A stretch of 64,000 bases of DNA from Tridacna crocea (taxonomy: Eukaryota; Mollusca; Bivalvia; Cardiida; Cardiidae), in NCBI GenBank assembly GCA_943736015.1, contig OX031061.1, positions 55,000,192-55,064,191 on the forward strand, given 5' to 3'. Shown here piece by piece: positions 45,401 through 60,700 of this stretch; the stretch's first letter is position 1, and each line of letters opens with the position of its first letter. Both the position numbers and the translations under genes were made by a program. The notes under the pieces are model-generated. The model was not told the origin of the DNA. It ran no database searches and was given only the letters and a program-made list of their open reading frames with translations.

Positions 45401-45597
45401 ATGTAAGAATAACTAAAAATCGATTGCTTCTTTGACAGGGTAGAAAACATTGTGGGAAAAGGAGAAAATGCTGGTAACCTGCATTGTCTCCTTTCCTCAG
45501 ATTATTTTCAAAAGCCTTCTCTTTCAGGGGTGTTAAAACGTGTCAATGTGTGGTAAAAGGTTAATAAGAATAAACAGATATCCCCACCCCCCATCAG

Positions 45598-45783
45598 CCA
45601 ATCAAATCTCTTCCCTGTCTGAAATTATCCAATCAGAGAAGCTTTAAGGAAATCGGCATGGATACCAACAGCCAATCAGAGAAGACTTTAAGAAATTCAA
45701 CAGCCAATCAGAGAGCTTCAAAATGGCTCCAAAATGGTGCCCAAATTCATCGATAAGAAACAGTGAAAGAAACGGCATAAAAG
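45598..45783 (+). promoter_or_regulatory. CCAAT-box cluster with TATA-like motif (one per unit; unit 2/3 junction shown)
   Basis: CCAAT occurs at 45598, 45629, 45672 and 45704, three of them as CCAATCAGAGA, followed by TCATCGATAAG near 45747 and GCATAAAAGTGG at about 45775. Spacing and order resemble a metazoan pol II promoter reading to the right, and an AATAAA lies about 240 bases further on (46022). The block recurs in every complete unit; the first unit has lost 25 bases after its fourth CCAAT. Function is inferred only from motifs. Confidence 0.35.
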
Positions 45784-48700
45784 TGGATTTAAAGTCTTCT
45801 TTAAAGGCTGCTGTGCAGTCCTTGGCAAACTGCCAGGCCTGCACCATCCACACATGCCAGATTTCACTGAAAATGGGCAACCATTTAAGAAAATAGGGGC
45901 GTAGAAGACCATGTTTTGGTCTTTTCAAGCCCCTTTCAAGCTTTCAAGAGTTACTTCCCTTAAACCCTCAATGCACTCGGCCCCAGCCCTTAAGTGGTTT
46001 CGCTTTTCTAACTCAGCCCACAATAAATGCTGCACATTGAAACTTTCCATAAACCAAAGTGATCAATGTACAGTGTAAAAAAAAAAAAAATGCCCAGAAA
46101 TTAATGCGACAAGTGGCTAAAAAAAGACTGAAAACTCTTTCAATTGCTTCCTATTGCATATATCAAACAAGGGCAACTGAAGTGTAATTTTTCTAATCTC
46201 TTCAAACCGCAACAAGAAACCCAGTTACGTTGACTATGTGCCAGTTACGCTCATGCGAAAACCCCAGAAATTAATGCGACAAGTGGCTAAAAAAAGACTG
46301 AAAACTCTCAGTTGCTTCCTATTGCATATATCAAAAAAAGGCAACTGAAGTGTAATTTTTCCAATCTCTTCAAACTGCAACAAGAAACCCAGTTACGTTG
46401 ACTACGGTCACACACGTGCCAGTTACGCTCATGCGAAAACCCCAGAAAATAATGCGACAGGTGGCTAAAAAAAGACTGAAGGCTGTTTCAGTAGCATCTG
46501 CTTCTTATTGCATAAATCAAACAAAAGGAATTAATTTTCAATGTATATTTTTTTCTCTAATCCCTTTATACCGTGACGACAAATCTATTTACGTTGACTA
46601 CCGTCTCAAAGGTGCCGGTTACGTATACGCGAAAACGCGCAAAATCAACTTTCGGAACATTTCATGGCAGAGGACACCTGTTGCTTAATAGGTCAAATAT
46701 AGGGAATTTAATTTCTAATATCTGTTTTTCATACCTGCAATCCTTTTTTACCGTGACAACAAACCCTTTTAGGTTGTGTATTGTCTCGCAGGTGCCACTT
46801 ACGTGTCCGCAAAAACATGAAAAATCGACTTGCGGAATATTTCATAGCAGACGACAACTGTTGCTTAAGTCAATTAAAGGGATTTTTCTCTTTCTTTTTC
46901 TCTCACTAGGGCCATCGATTTGGTTACGGTGACCATCTCACCCATACGTGACTGTTACGTGCCGCGCATAAAATCGAAAAATCAACTTTGACACTTTCGG
47001 AGGCAACTGATACCTGTCGTACAAATCAAAGAAAGGTAAACAGAATTTTTCCCTGTTTTCTTACCAGGGTCACGAAAACATTGAACCAATTTTGACGACC
47101 ACGCGAGTCAAAAGTCAATTTTATGTTTAATCGCTGCGCAAAAATATGAAATTCAAAAGCAACTTTTTCCGATAAAAAAATCTTGTTGTCGTTTGAAGAA
47201 TTTAGAAGAAGGCCATAAAGACACAATAAGATGTAAGAATAACTAAAAATCGATTGCTTCTTTGACAGGGTAGAAAACATTGTGGGAAAAGGAGAAAATG
47301 CTGGTAACCTGCATTGTCTCCTTTCCTCAGATTATTTTCAAAAGCCTTCTCTTTCAGGGGTGTTAAAACGTGTCAATGTGTGGTAAAAGGTTAATAAGAA
47401 TAAACAGATATCCCCACCCCCCATCAGCCAATCAAATCTCTTCCCTGTCTGAAATTATCCAATCAGAGAAGCTTTAAGGAAATCGGCATGGATACCAACA
47501 GCCAATCAGAGAAGACTTTAAGAAATTCAACAGCCAATCAGAGAGCTTCAAAATGGCTCCAAAATGGTGCCCAAATTCATCGATAAGAAACAGTGAAAGA
47601 AACGGCATAAAAGTGGATTTAAAGTCTTCTTTAAAGGCTGCTGTGCAGTCCTTGGCAAACTGCCAGGCCTGCACCATCCACACATGCCAGATTTCACTGA
47701 AAATGGGCAACCATTTAAGAAAATAGGGGCGTAGAAGACCATGTTTTGGTCTTTTCAAGCCCCTTTCAAGCTTTCAAGAGTTACTTCCCTTAAACCCTCA
47801 ATGCACTCGGCCCCAGCCCTTAAGTGGTTTCGCTTTTCTAACTCAGCCCACAATAAATGCTGCACATTGAAACTTTCCATAAACCAAAGTGATCAATGTA
47901 CAGTGTAAAAAAAAAAAAAATGCCCAGAAATTAATGCGACAAGTGGCTAAAAAAAGACTGAAAACTCTTTCAATTGCTTCCTATTGCATATATCAAACAA
48001 GGGCAACTGAAGTGTAATTTTTCTAATCTCTTCAAACCGCAACAAGAAACCCAGTTACGTTGACTATGTGCCAGTTACGCTCATGCGAAAACCCCAGAAA
48101 TTAATGCGACAAGTGGCTAAAAAAAGACTGAAAACTCTCAGTTGCTTCCTATTGCATATATCAAAAAAAGGCAACTGAAGTGTAATTTTTCCAATCTCTT
48201 CAAACTGCAACAAGAAACCCAGTTACGTTGACTACGGTCACACACGTGCCAGTTACGCTCATGCGAAAACCCCAGAAAATAATGCGACAGGTGGCTAAAA
48301 AAAGACTGAAGGCTGTTTCAGTAGCATCTGCTTCTTATTGCATAAATCAAACAAAAGGAATTAATTTTCAATGTATATTTTTTTCTCTAATCCCTTTATA
48401 CCGTGACGACAAATCTATTTACGTTGACTACCGTCTCAAAGGTGCCGGTTACGTATACGCGAAAACGCGCAAAATCAACTTTCGGAACATTTCATGGCAG
48501 AGGACACCTGTTGCTTAATAGGTCAAATATAGGGAATTTAATTTCTAATATCTGTTTTTCATACCTGCAATCCTTTTTTACCGTGACAACAAACCCTTTT
48601 AGGTTGTGTATTGTCTCGCAGGTGCCACTTACGTGTCCGCAAAAACATGAAAAATCGACTTGCGGAATATTTCATAGCAGACGACAACTGTTGCTTAAGT

Positions 48701-51700
48701 CAATTAAAGGGATTTTTCTCTTTCTTTTTCTCTCACTAGGGCCATCGATTTGGTTACGGTGACCATCTCACCCATACGTGACTGTTACGTGCCGCGCATA
48801 AAATCGAAAAATCAACTTTGACACTTTCGGAGGCAACTGATACCTGTCGTACAAATCAAAGAAAGGTAAACAGAATTTTTCCCTGTTTTCTTACCAGGGT
48901 CACGAAAACATTGAACCAATTTTGACGACCACGCGAGTCAAAAGTCAATTTTATGTTTAATCGCTGCGCAAAAATATGAAATTCAAAAGCAACTTTTTCC
49001 GATAAAAAAATCTTGTTGTCGTTTGAAGAATTTAGAAGAAGGCCATAAAGACACAATAAGATGTAAGAATAACTAAAAATCGATTGCTTCTTTGACAGGG
49101 TAGAAAACATTGTGGGAAAAGGAGAAAATGCTGGTAACCTGCATTGTCTCCTTTCCTCAGATTATTTTCAAAAGCCTTCTCTTTCAGGGGTGTTAAAACG
49201 TGTCAATGTGTGGTAAAAGGTTAATAAGAATAAACAGATATCCCCACCCCCCATCAGCCAATCAAATCTCTTCCCTGTCTGAAATTATCCAATCAGAGAA
49301 GCTTTAAGGAAATCGGCATGGATACCAACAGCCAATCAGAGAAGACTTTAAGAAATTCAACAGCCAATCAGAGAGCTTCAAAATGGCTCCAAAATGGTGC
49401 CCAAATTCATCGATAAGAAACAGTGAAAGAAACGGCATAAAAGTGGATTTAAAGTCTTCTTTAAAGGCTGCTGTGCAGTCCTTGGCAAACTGCCAGGCCT
49501 GCACCATCCACACATGCCAGATTTCACTGAAAATGGGCAACCATTTAAGAAAATAGGGGCGTAGAAGACCATGTTTTGGTCTTTTCAAGCCCCTTTCAAG
49601 CTTTCAAGAGTTACTTCCCTTAAACCCTCAATGCACTCGGCCCCAGCCCTTAAGTGGTTTCGCTTTTCTAACTCAGCCCACAATAAATGCTGCACATTGA
49701 AACTTTCCATAAACCAAAGTGATCAATGTACAGTGTAAAAAAAAAAAAAATGCCCAGAAATTAATGCGACAAGTGGCTAAAAAAAGACTGAAAACTCTTT
49801 CAATTGCTTCCTATTGCATATATCAAACAAGGGCAACTGAAGTGTAATTTTTCTAATCTCTTCAAACCGCAACAAGAAACCCAGTTACGTTGACTATGTG
49901 CCAGTTACGCTCATGCGAAAACCCCAGAAATTAATGCGACAAGTGGCTAAAAAAAGACTGAAAACTCTCAGTTGCTTCCTATTGCATATATCAAAAAAAG
50001 GCAACTGAAGTGTAATTTTTCCAATCTCTTCAAACTGCAACAAGAAACCCAGTTACGTTGACTACGGTCACACACGTGCCAGTTACGCTCATGCGAAAAC
50101 CCCAGAAAATAATGCGACAGGTGGCTAAAAAAAGACTGAAGGCTGTTTCAGTAGCATCTGCTTCTTATTGCATAAATCAAACAAAAGGAATTAATTTTCA
50201 ATGTATATTTTTTTCTCTAATCCCTTTATACCGTGACGACAAATCTATTTACGTTGACTACCGTCTCAAAGGTGCCGGTTACGTATACGCGAAAACGCGC
50301 AAAATCAACTTTCGGAACATTTCATGGCAGAGGACACCTGTTGCTTAATAGGTCAAATATAGGGAATTTAATTTCTAATATCTGTTTTTCATACCTGCAA
50401 TCCTTTTTTACCGTGACAACAAACCCTTTTAGGTTGTGTATTGTCTCGCAGGTGCCACTTACGTGTCCGCAAAAACATGAAAAATCGACTTGCGGAATAT
50501 TTCATAGCAGACGACAACTGTTGCTTAAGTCAATTAAAGGGATTTTTCTCTTTCTTTTTCTCTCACTAGGGCCATCGATTTGGTTACGGTGACCATCTCA
50601 CCCATACGTGACTGTTACGTGCCGCGCATAAAATCGAAAAATCAACTTTGACACTTTCGGAGGCAACTGATACCTGTCGTACAAATCAAAGAAAGGTAAA
50701 CAGAATTTTTCCCTGTTTTCTTACCAGGGTCACGAAAACATTGAACCAATTTTGACGACCACGCGAGTCAAAAGTCAATTTTATGTTTAATCGCTGCGCA
50801 AAAATATGAAATTCAAAAGCAACTTTTTCCGATAAAAAAATCTTGTTGTCGTTTGAAGAATTTAGAAGAAGGCCATAAAGACACAATAAGATGTAAGAAT
50901 AACTAAAAATCGATTGCTTCTTTGACAGGGTAGAAAACATTGTGGGAAAAGGAGAAAATGCTGGTAACCTGCATTGTCTCCTTTCCTCAGATTATTTTCA
51001 AAAGCCTTCTCTTTCAGGGGTGTTAAAACGTGTCAATGTGTGGTAAAAGGTTAATAAGAATAAACAGATATCCCCACCCCCCATCAGCCAATCAAATCTC
51101 TTCCCTGTCTGAAATTATCCAATCAGAGAAGCTTTAAGGAAATCGGCATGGATACCAACAGCCAATCAGAGAAGACTTTAAGAAATTCAACAGCCAATCA
51201 GAGAGCTTCAAAATGGCTCCAAAATGGTGCCCAAATTCATCGATAAGAAACAGTGAAAGAAACGGCATAAAAGTGGATTTAAAGTCTTCTTTAAAGGCTG
51301 CTGTGCAGTCCTTGGCAAACTGCCAGGCCTGCACCATCCACACATGCCAGATTTCACTGAAAATGGGCAACCATTTAAGAAAATAGGGGCGTAGAAGACC
51401 ATGTTTTGGTCTTTTCAAGCCCCTTTCAAGCTTTCAAGAGTTACTTCCCTTAAACCCTCAATGCACTCGGCCCCAGCCCTTAAGTGGTTTCGCTTTTCTA
51501 ACTCAGCCCACAATAAATGCTGCACATTGAAACTTTCCATAAACCAAAGTGATCAATGTACAGTGTAAAAAAAAAAAAAATGCCCAGAAATTAATGCGAC
51601 AAGTGGCTAAAAAAAGACTGAAAACTCTTTCAATTGCTTCCTAGTGCATATATCAAACAAGGGCAACTGAAGTGTAATTTTTCTAATCTCTTCAAACCGC

Positions 51701-54700
51701 AACAAGAAACCCAGTTACGTTGACTATGTGCCAGTTACGCTCATGCGAAAACCCCAGAAATTAATGCGACAAGTGGCTAAAAAAAGACTGAAAACTCTCA
51801 GTTGCTTCCTATTGCATATATCAAAAAAAGGCAACTGAAGTGTAATTTTTCCAATCTCTTCAAACTGCAACAAGAAACCCAGTTACGTTGACTACGGTCA
51901 CACACGTGCCAGTTACGCTCATGCGAAAACCCCAGAAAATAATGCGACAGGTGGCTAAAAAAAGACTGAAGGCTGTTTCAGTAGCATCTGCTTCTTATTG
52001 CATAAATCAAACAAAAGGAATTAATTTTCAATGTATATTTTTTTCTCTAATCCCTTTATACCGTGACGACAAATCTATTTACGTTGACTACCGTCTCAAA
52101 GGTGCCGGTTACGTATACGCGAAAACGCGCAAAATCAACTTTCGGAACATTTCATGGCAGAGGACACCTGTTGCTTAATAGGTCAAATATAGGGAATTTA
52201 ATTTCTAATATCTGTTTTTCATACCTGCAATCCTTTTTTACCGTGACAACAAACCCTTTTAGGTTGTGTATTGTCTCGCAGGTGCCACTTACGTGTCCGC
52301 AAAAACATGAAAAATCGACTTGCGGAATATTTCATAGCAGACGACAACTGTTGCTTAAGTCAATTAAAGGGATTTTTCTCTTTCTTTTTCTCTCACTAGG
52401 GCCATCGATTTGGTTACGGTGACCATCTCACCCATACGTGACTGTTACGTGCCGCGCATAAAATCGTAAAATCAACTTTGACACTTTCGGAGGCAACTGA
52501 TACCTGTCGTACAAATCAAAGAAAGGTAAACAGAATTTTTCCCTGTTTTCTTACCAGGGTCACGAAAACATTGAACCAATTTTGACGACCACGCGAGTCA
52601 AAAGTCAATTTTATGTTTAATCGCTGCGCAAAAATATGAAATTCAAAAGCAACTTTTTCCGATAAAAAAATCTTGTTGTCGTTTGAAGAATTTAGAAGAA
52701 GGCCATAAAGACACAATAAGATGTAAGAATAACTAAAAATCGATTGCTTCTTTGACAGGGTAGAAAACATTGTGGGAAAAGGAGAAAATGCTGGTAACCT
52801 GCATTGTCTCCTTTCCTCAGATTATTTTCAAAAGCCTTCTCTTTCAGGGGTGTTAAAACGTGTCAATGTGTGGTAAAAGGTTAATAAGAATAAACAGATA
52901 TCCCCACCCCCCATCAGCCAATCAAATCTCTTCCCTGTCTGAAATTATCCAATCAGAGAAGCTTTAAGGAAATCGGCATGGATACCAACAGCCAATCAGA
53001 GAAGACTTTAAGAAATTCAACAGCCAATCAGAGAGCTTCAAAATGGCTCCAAAATGGTGCCCAAATTCATCGATAAGAAACAGTGAAAGAAACGGCATAA
53101 AAGTGGATTTAAAGTCTTCTTTAAAGGCTGCTGTGCAGTCCTTGGCAAACTGCCAGGCCTGCACCATCCACACATGCCAGATTTCACTGAAAATGGGCAA
53201 CCATTTAAGAAAATAGGGGCGTAGAAGACCATGTTTTGGTCTTTTCAAGCCCCTTTCAAGCTTTCAAGAGTTACTTCCCTTAAACCCTCAATGCACTCGG
53301 CCCCAGCCCTTAAGTGGTTTCGCTTTTCTAACTCAGCCCACAATAAATGCTGCACATTGAAACTTTCCATAAACCAAAGTGATCAATGTACAGTGTAAAA
53401 AAAAAAAAAATGCCCAGAAATTAATGCGACAAGTGGCTAAAAAAAGACTGAAAACTCTTTCAATTGCTTCCTATTGCATATATCAAACAAGGGCAACTGA
53501 AGTGTAATTTTTCTAATCTCTTCAAACCGCAACAAGAAACCCAGTTACGTTGACTATGTGCCAGTTACGCTCATGCGAAAACCCCAGAAATTAATGCGAC
53601 AAGTGGCTAAAAAAAGACTGAAAACTCTCAGTTGCTTCCTATTGCATATATCAAAAAAAGGCAACTGAAGTGTAATTTTTCCAATCTCTTCAAACTGCAA
53701 CAAGAAACCCAGTTACGTTGACTACGGTCACACACGTGCCAGTTACGCTCATGCGAAAACCCCAGAAAATAATGCGACAGGTGGCTAAAAAAAGACTGAA
53801 GGCTGTTTCAGTAGCATCTGCTTCTTATTGCATAAATCAAACAAAAGGAATTAATTTTCAATGTATATTTTTTTCTCTAATCCCTTTATACCGTGACGAC
53901 AAATCTATTTACGTTGACTACCGTCTCAAAGGTGCCGGTTACGTATACGCGAAAACGCGCAAAATCAACTTTCGGAACATTTCATGGCAGAGGACACCTG
54001 TTGCTTAATAGGTCAAATATAGGGAATTTAATTTCTAATATCTGTTTTTCATACCTGCAATCCTTTTTTACCGTGACAACAAACCCTTTTAGGTTGTGTA
54101 TTGTCTCGCAGGTGCCACTTACGTGTCCGCAAAAACATGAAAAATCGACTTGCGGAATATTTCATAGCAGACGACAACTGTTGCTTAAGTCAATTAAAGG
54201 GATTTTTCTCTTTCTTTTTCTCTCACTAGGGCCATCGATTTGGTTACGGTGACCATCTCACCCATACGTGACTGTTACGTGCCGCGCATAAAATCGAAAA
54301 ATCAACTTTGACACTTTCGGAGGCAACTGATACCTGTCGTACAAATCAAAGAAAGGTAAACAGAATTTTTCCCTGTTTTCTTACCAGGGTCACGAAAACA
54401 TTGAACCAATTTTGACGACCACGCGAGTCAAAAGTCAATTTTATGTTTAATCGCTGCGCAAAAATATGAAATTCAAAAGCAACTTTTTCCGATAAAAAAA
54501 TCTTGTTGTCGTTTGAAGAATTTAGAAGAAGGCCATAAAGACACAATAAGATGTAAGAATAACTAAAAATCGATTGCTTCTTTGACAGGGTAGAAAACAT
54601 TGTGGGAAAAGGAGAAAATGCTGGTAACCTGCATTGTCTCCTTTCCTCAGATTATTTTCAAAAGCCTTCTCTTTCAGGGGTGTTAAAACGTGTCAATGTG

Positions 54701-57700
54701 TGGTAAAAGGTTAATAAGAATAAACAGATATCCCCACCCCCCATCAGCCAATCAAATCTCTTCCCTGTCTGAAATTATCCAATCAGAGAAGCTTTAAGGA
54801 AATCGGCATGGATACCAACAGCCAATCAGAGAAGACTTTAAGAAATTCAACAGCCAATCAGAGAGCTTCAAAATGGCTCCAAAATGGTGCCCAAATTCAT
54901 CGATAAGAAACAGTGAAAGAAACGGCATAAAAGTGGATTTAAAGTCTTCTTTAAAGGCTGCTGTGCAGTCCTTGGCAAACTGCCAGGCCTGCACCATCCA
55001 CACATGCCAGATTTCACTGAAAATGGGCAACCATTTAAGAAAATAGGGGCGTAGAAGACCATGTTTTGGTCTTTTCAAGCCCCTTTCAAGCTTTCAAGAG
55101 TTACTTCCCTTAAACCCTCAATGCACTCGGCCCCAGCCCTTAAGTGGTTTCGCTTTTCTAACTCAGCCCACAATAAATGCTGCACATTGAAACTTTCCAT
55201 AAACCAAAGTGATCAATGTACAGTGTAAAAAAAAAAAAAATGCCCAGAAATTAATGCGACAAGTGGCTAAAAAAAGACTGAAAACTCTTTCAATTGCTTC
55301 CTATTGCATATATCAAACAAGGGCAACTGAAGTGTAATTTTTCTAATCTCTTCAAACCGCAACAAGAAACCCAGTTACGTTGACTATGTGCCAGTTACGC
55401 TCATGCGAAAACCCCAGAAATTAATGCGACAAGTGGCTAAAAAAAGACTGAAAACTCTCAGTTGCTTCCTATTGCATATATCAAAAAAAGGCAACTGAAG
55501 TGTAATTTTTCCAATCTCTTCAAACTGCAACAAGAAACCCAGTTACGTTGACTACGGTCACACACGTGCCAGTTACGCTCATGCGAAAACCCCAGAAAAT
55601 AATGCGACAGGTGGCTAAAAAAAGACTGAAGGCTGTTTCAGTAGCATCTGCTTCTTATTGCATAAATCAAACAAAAGGAATTAATTTTCAATGTATATTT
55701 TTTTCTCTAATCCCTTTATACCGTGACGACAAATCTATTTACGTTGACTACCGTCTCAAAGGTGCCGGTTACGTATACGCGAAAACGCGCAAAATCAACT
55801 TTCGGAACATTTCATGGCAGAGGACACCTGTTGCTTAATAGGTCAAATATAGGGAATTTAATTTCTAATATCTGTTTTTCATACCTGCAATCCTTTTTTA
55901 CCGTGACAACAAACCCTTTTAGGTTGTGTATTGTCTCGCAGGTGCCACTTACGTGTCCGCAAAAACATGAAAAATCGACTTGCGGAATATTTCATAGCAG
56001 ACGACAACTGTTGCTTAAGTCAATTAAAGGGATTTTTCTCTTTCTTTTTCTCTCACTAGGGCCATCGATTTGGTTACGGTGACCATCTCACCCATACGTG
56101 ACTGTTACGTGCCGCGCATAAAATCGTAAAATCAACTTTGACACTTTCGGAGGCAACTGATACCTGTCGTACAAATCAAAGAAAGGTAAACAGAATTTTT
56201 CCCTGTTTTCTTACCAGGGTCACGAAAACATTGAACCAATTTTGACGACCACGCGAGTCAAAAGTCAATTTTATGTTTAATCGCTGCGCAAAAATATGAA
56301 ATTCAAAAGCAACTTTTTCCGATAAAAAAATCTTGTTGTCGTTTGAAGAATTTAGAAGAAGGCCATAAAGACACAATAAGATGTAAGAATAACTAAAAAT
56401 CGATTGCTTCTTTGACAGGGTAGAAAACATTGTGGGAAAAGGAGAAAATGCTGGTAACCTGCATTGTCTCCTTTCCTCAGATTATTTTCAAAAGCCTTCT
56501 CTTTCAGGGGTGTTAAAACGTGTCAATGTGTGGTAAAAGGTTAATAAGAATAAACAGATATCCCCACCCCCCATCAGCCAATCAAATCTCTTCCCTGTCT
56601 GAAATTATCCAATCAGAGAAGCTTTAAGGAAATCGGCATGGATACCAACAGCCAATCAGAGAAGACTTTAAGAAATTCAACAGCCAATCAGAGAGCTTCA
56701 AAATGGCTCCAAAATGGTGCCCAAATTCATCGATAAGAAACAGTGAAAGAAACGGCATAAAAGTGGATTTAAAGTCTTCTTTAAAGGCTGCTGTGCAGTC
56801 CTTGGCAAACTGCCAGGCCTGCACCATCCACACATGCCAGATTTCACTGAAAATGGGCAACCATTTAAGAAAATAGGGGCGTAGAAGACCATGTTTTGGT
56901 CTTTTCAAGCCCCTTTCAAGCTTTCAAGAGTTACTTCCCTTAAACCCTCAATGCACTCGGCCCCAGCCCTTAAGTGGTTTCGCTTTTCTAACTCAGCCCA
57001 CAATAAATGCTGCACATTGAAACTTTCCATAAACCAAAGTGATCAATGTACAGTGTAAAAAAAAAAAAAATGCCCAGAAATTAATGCGACAAGTGGCTAA
57101 AAAAAGACTGAAAACTCTTTCAATTGCTTCCTATTGCATATATCAAACAAGGGCAACTGAAGTGTAATTTTTCTAATCTCTTCAAACCGCAACAAGAAAC
57201 CCAGTTACGTTGACTATGTGCCAGTTACGCTCATGCGAAAACCCCAGAAATTAATGCGACAAGTGGCTAAAAAAAGACTGAAAACTCTCAGTTGCTTCCT
57301 ATTGCATATATCAAAAAAAGGCAACTGAAGTGTAATTTTTCCAATCTCTTCAAACTGCAACAAGAAACCCAGTTACGTTGACTACGGTCACACACGTGCC
57401 AGTTACGCTCATGCGAAAACCCCAGAAAATAATGCGACAGGTGGCTAAAAAAAGACTGAAGGCTGTTTCAGTAGCATCTGCTTCTTATTGCATAAATCAA
57501 ACAAAAGGAATTAATTTTCAATGTATATTTTTTTCTCTAATCCCTTTATACCGTGACGACAAATCTATTTACGTTGACTACCGTCTCAAAGGTGCCGGTT
57601 ACGTATACGCGAAAACGCGCAAAATCAACTTTCGGAACATTTCATGGCAGAGGACACCTGTTGCTTAATAGGTCAAATATAGGGAATTTAATTTCTAATA

Positions 57701-60700
57701 TCTGTTTTTCATACCTGCAATCCTTTTTTACCGTGACAACAAACCCTTTTAGGTTGTGTATTGTCTCGCAGGTGCCACTTACGTGTCCGCAAAAACATGA
57801 AAAATCGACTTGCGGAATATTTCATAGCAGACGACAACTGTTGCTTAAGTCAATTAAAGGGATTTTTCTCTTTCTTTTTCTCTCACTAGGGCCATCGATT
57901 TGGTTACGGTGACCATCTCACCCATACGTGACTGTTACGTGCCGCGCATAAAATCGAAAAATCAACTTTGACACTTTCGGAGGCAACTGATACCTGTCGT
58001 ACAAATCAAAGAAAGGTAAACAGAATTTTTCCCTGTTTTCTTACCAGGGTCACGAAAACATTGAACCAATTTTGACGACCACGCGAGTCAAAAGTCAATT
58101 TTATGTTTAATCGCTGCGCAAAAATATGAAATTCAAAAGCAACTTTTTCCGATAAAAAAATCTTGTTGTCGTTTGAAGAATTTAGAAGAAGGCCATAAAG
58201 ACACAATAAGATGTAAGAATAACTAAAAATCGATTGCTTCTTTGACAGGGTAGAAAACATTGTGGGAAAAGGAGAAAATGCTGGTAACCTGCATTGTCTC
58301 CTTTCCTCAGATTATTTTCAAAAGCCTTCTCTTTCAGGGGTGTTAAAACGTGTCAATGTGTGGTAAAAGGTTAATAAGAATAAACAGATATCCCCACCCC
58401 CCATCAGCCAATCAAATCTCTTCCCTGTCTGAAATTATCCAATCAGAGAAGCTTTAAGGAAATCGGCATGGATACCAACAGCCAATCAGAGAAGACTTTA
58501 AGAAATTCAACAGCCAATCAGAGAGCTTCAAAATGGCTCCAAAATGGTGCCCAAATTCATCGATAAGAAACAGTGAAAGAAACGGCATAAAAGTGGATTT
58601 AAAGTCTTCTTTAAAGGCTGCTGTGCAGTCCTTGGCAAACTGCCAGGCCTGCACCATCCACACATGCCAGATTTCACTGAAAATGGGCAACCATTTAAGA
58701 AAATAGGGGCGTAGAAGACCATGTTTTGGTCTTTTCAAGCCCCTTTCAAGCTTTCAAGAGTTACTTCCCTTAAACCCTCAATGCACTCGGCCCCAGCCCT
58801 TAAGTGGTTTCGCTTTTCTAACTCAGCCCACAATAAATGCTGCACATTGAAACTTTCCATAAACCAAAGTGATCAATGTACAGTGTAAAAAAAAAAAAAA
58901 TGCCCAGAAATTAATGCGACAAGTGGCTAAAAAAAGACTGAAAACTCTTTCAATTGCTTCCTATTGCATATATCAAACAAGGGCAACTGAAGTGTAATTT
59001 TTCTAATCTCTTCAAACCGCAACAAGAAACCCAGTTACGTTGACTATGTGCCAGTTACGCTCATGCGAAAACCCCAGAAATTAATGCGACAAGTGGCTAA
59101 AAAAAGACTGAAAACTCTCAGTTGCTTCCTATTGCATATATCAAAAAAAGGCAACTGAAGTGTAATTTTTCCAATCTCTTCAAACTGCAACAAGAAACCC
59201 AGTTACGTTGACTACGGTCACACACGTGCCAGTTACGCTCATGCGAAAACCCCAGAAAATAATGCGACAGGTGGCTAAAAAAAGACTGAAGGCTGTTTCA
59301 GTAGCATCTGCTTCTTATTGCATAAATCAAACAAAAGGAATTAATTTTCAATGTATATTTTTTTCTCTAATCCCTTTATACCGTGACGACAAATCTATTT
59401 ACGTTGACTACCGTCTCAAAGGTGCCGGTTACGTATACGCGAAAACGCGCAAAATCAACTTTCGGAACATTTCATGGCAGAGGACACCTGTTGCTTAATA
59501 GGTCAAATATAGGGAATTTAATTTCTAATATCTGTTTTTCATACCTGCAATCCTTTTTTACCGTGACAACAAACCCTTTTAGGTTGTGTATTGTCTCGCA
59601 GGTGCCACTTACGTGTCCGCAAAAACATGAAAAATCGACTTGCGGAATATTTCATAGCAGACGACAACTGTTGCTTAAGTCAATTAAAGGGATTTTTCTC
59701 TTTCTTTTTCTCTCACTAGGGCCATCGATTTGGTTACGGTGACCATCTCACCCATACGTGACTGTTACGTGCCGCGCATAAAATCGAAAAATCAACTTTG
59801 ACACTTTCGGAGGCAACTGATACCTGTCGTACAAATCAAAGAAAGGTAAACAGAATTTTTCCCTGTTTTCTTACCAGGGTCACGAAAACATTGAACCAAT
59901 TTTGACGACCACGCGAGTCAAAAGTCAATTTTATGTTTAATCGCTGCGCAAAAATATGAAATTCAAAAGCAACTTTTTCCGATAAAAAAATCTTGTTGTC
60001 GTTTGAAGAATTTAGAAGAAGGCCATAAAGACACAATAAGATGTAAGAATAACTAAAAATCGATTGCTTCTTTGACAGGGTAGAAAACATTGTGGGAAAA
60101 GGAGAAAATGCTGGTAACCTGCATTGTCTCCTTTCCTCAGATTATTTTCAAAAGCCTTCTCTTTCAGGGGTGTTAAAACGTGTCAATGTGTGGTAAAAGG
60201 TTAATAAGAATAAACAGATATCCCCACCCCCCATCAGCCAATCAAATCTCTTCCCTGTCTGAAATTATCCAATCAGAGAAGCTTTAAGGAAATCGGCATG
60301 GATACCAACAGCCAATCAGAGAAGACTTTAAGAAATTCAACAGCCAATCAGAGAGCTTCAAAATGGCTCCAAAATGGTGCCCAAATTCATCGATAAGAAA
60401 CAGTGAAAGAAACGGCATAAAAGTGGATTTAAAGTCTTCTTTAAAGGCTGCTGTGCAGTCCTTGGCAAACTGCCAGGCCTGCACCATCCACACATGCCAG
60501 ATTTCACTGAAAATGGGCAACCATTTAAGAAAATAGGGGCGTAGAAGACCATGTTTTGGTCTTTTCAAGCCCCTTTCAAGCTTTCAAGAGTTACTTCCCT
60601 TAAACCCTCAATGCACTCGGCCCCAGCCCTTAAGTGGTTTCGCTTTTCTAACTCAGCCCACAATAAATGCTGCACATTGAAACTTTCCATAAACCAAAGT

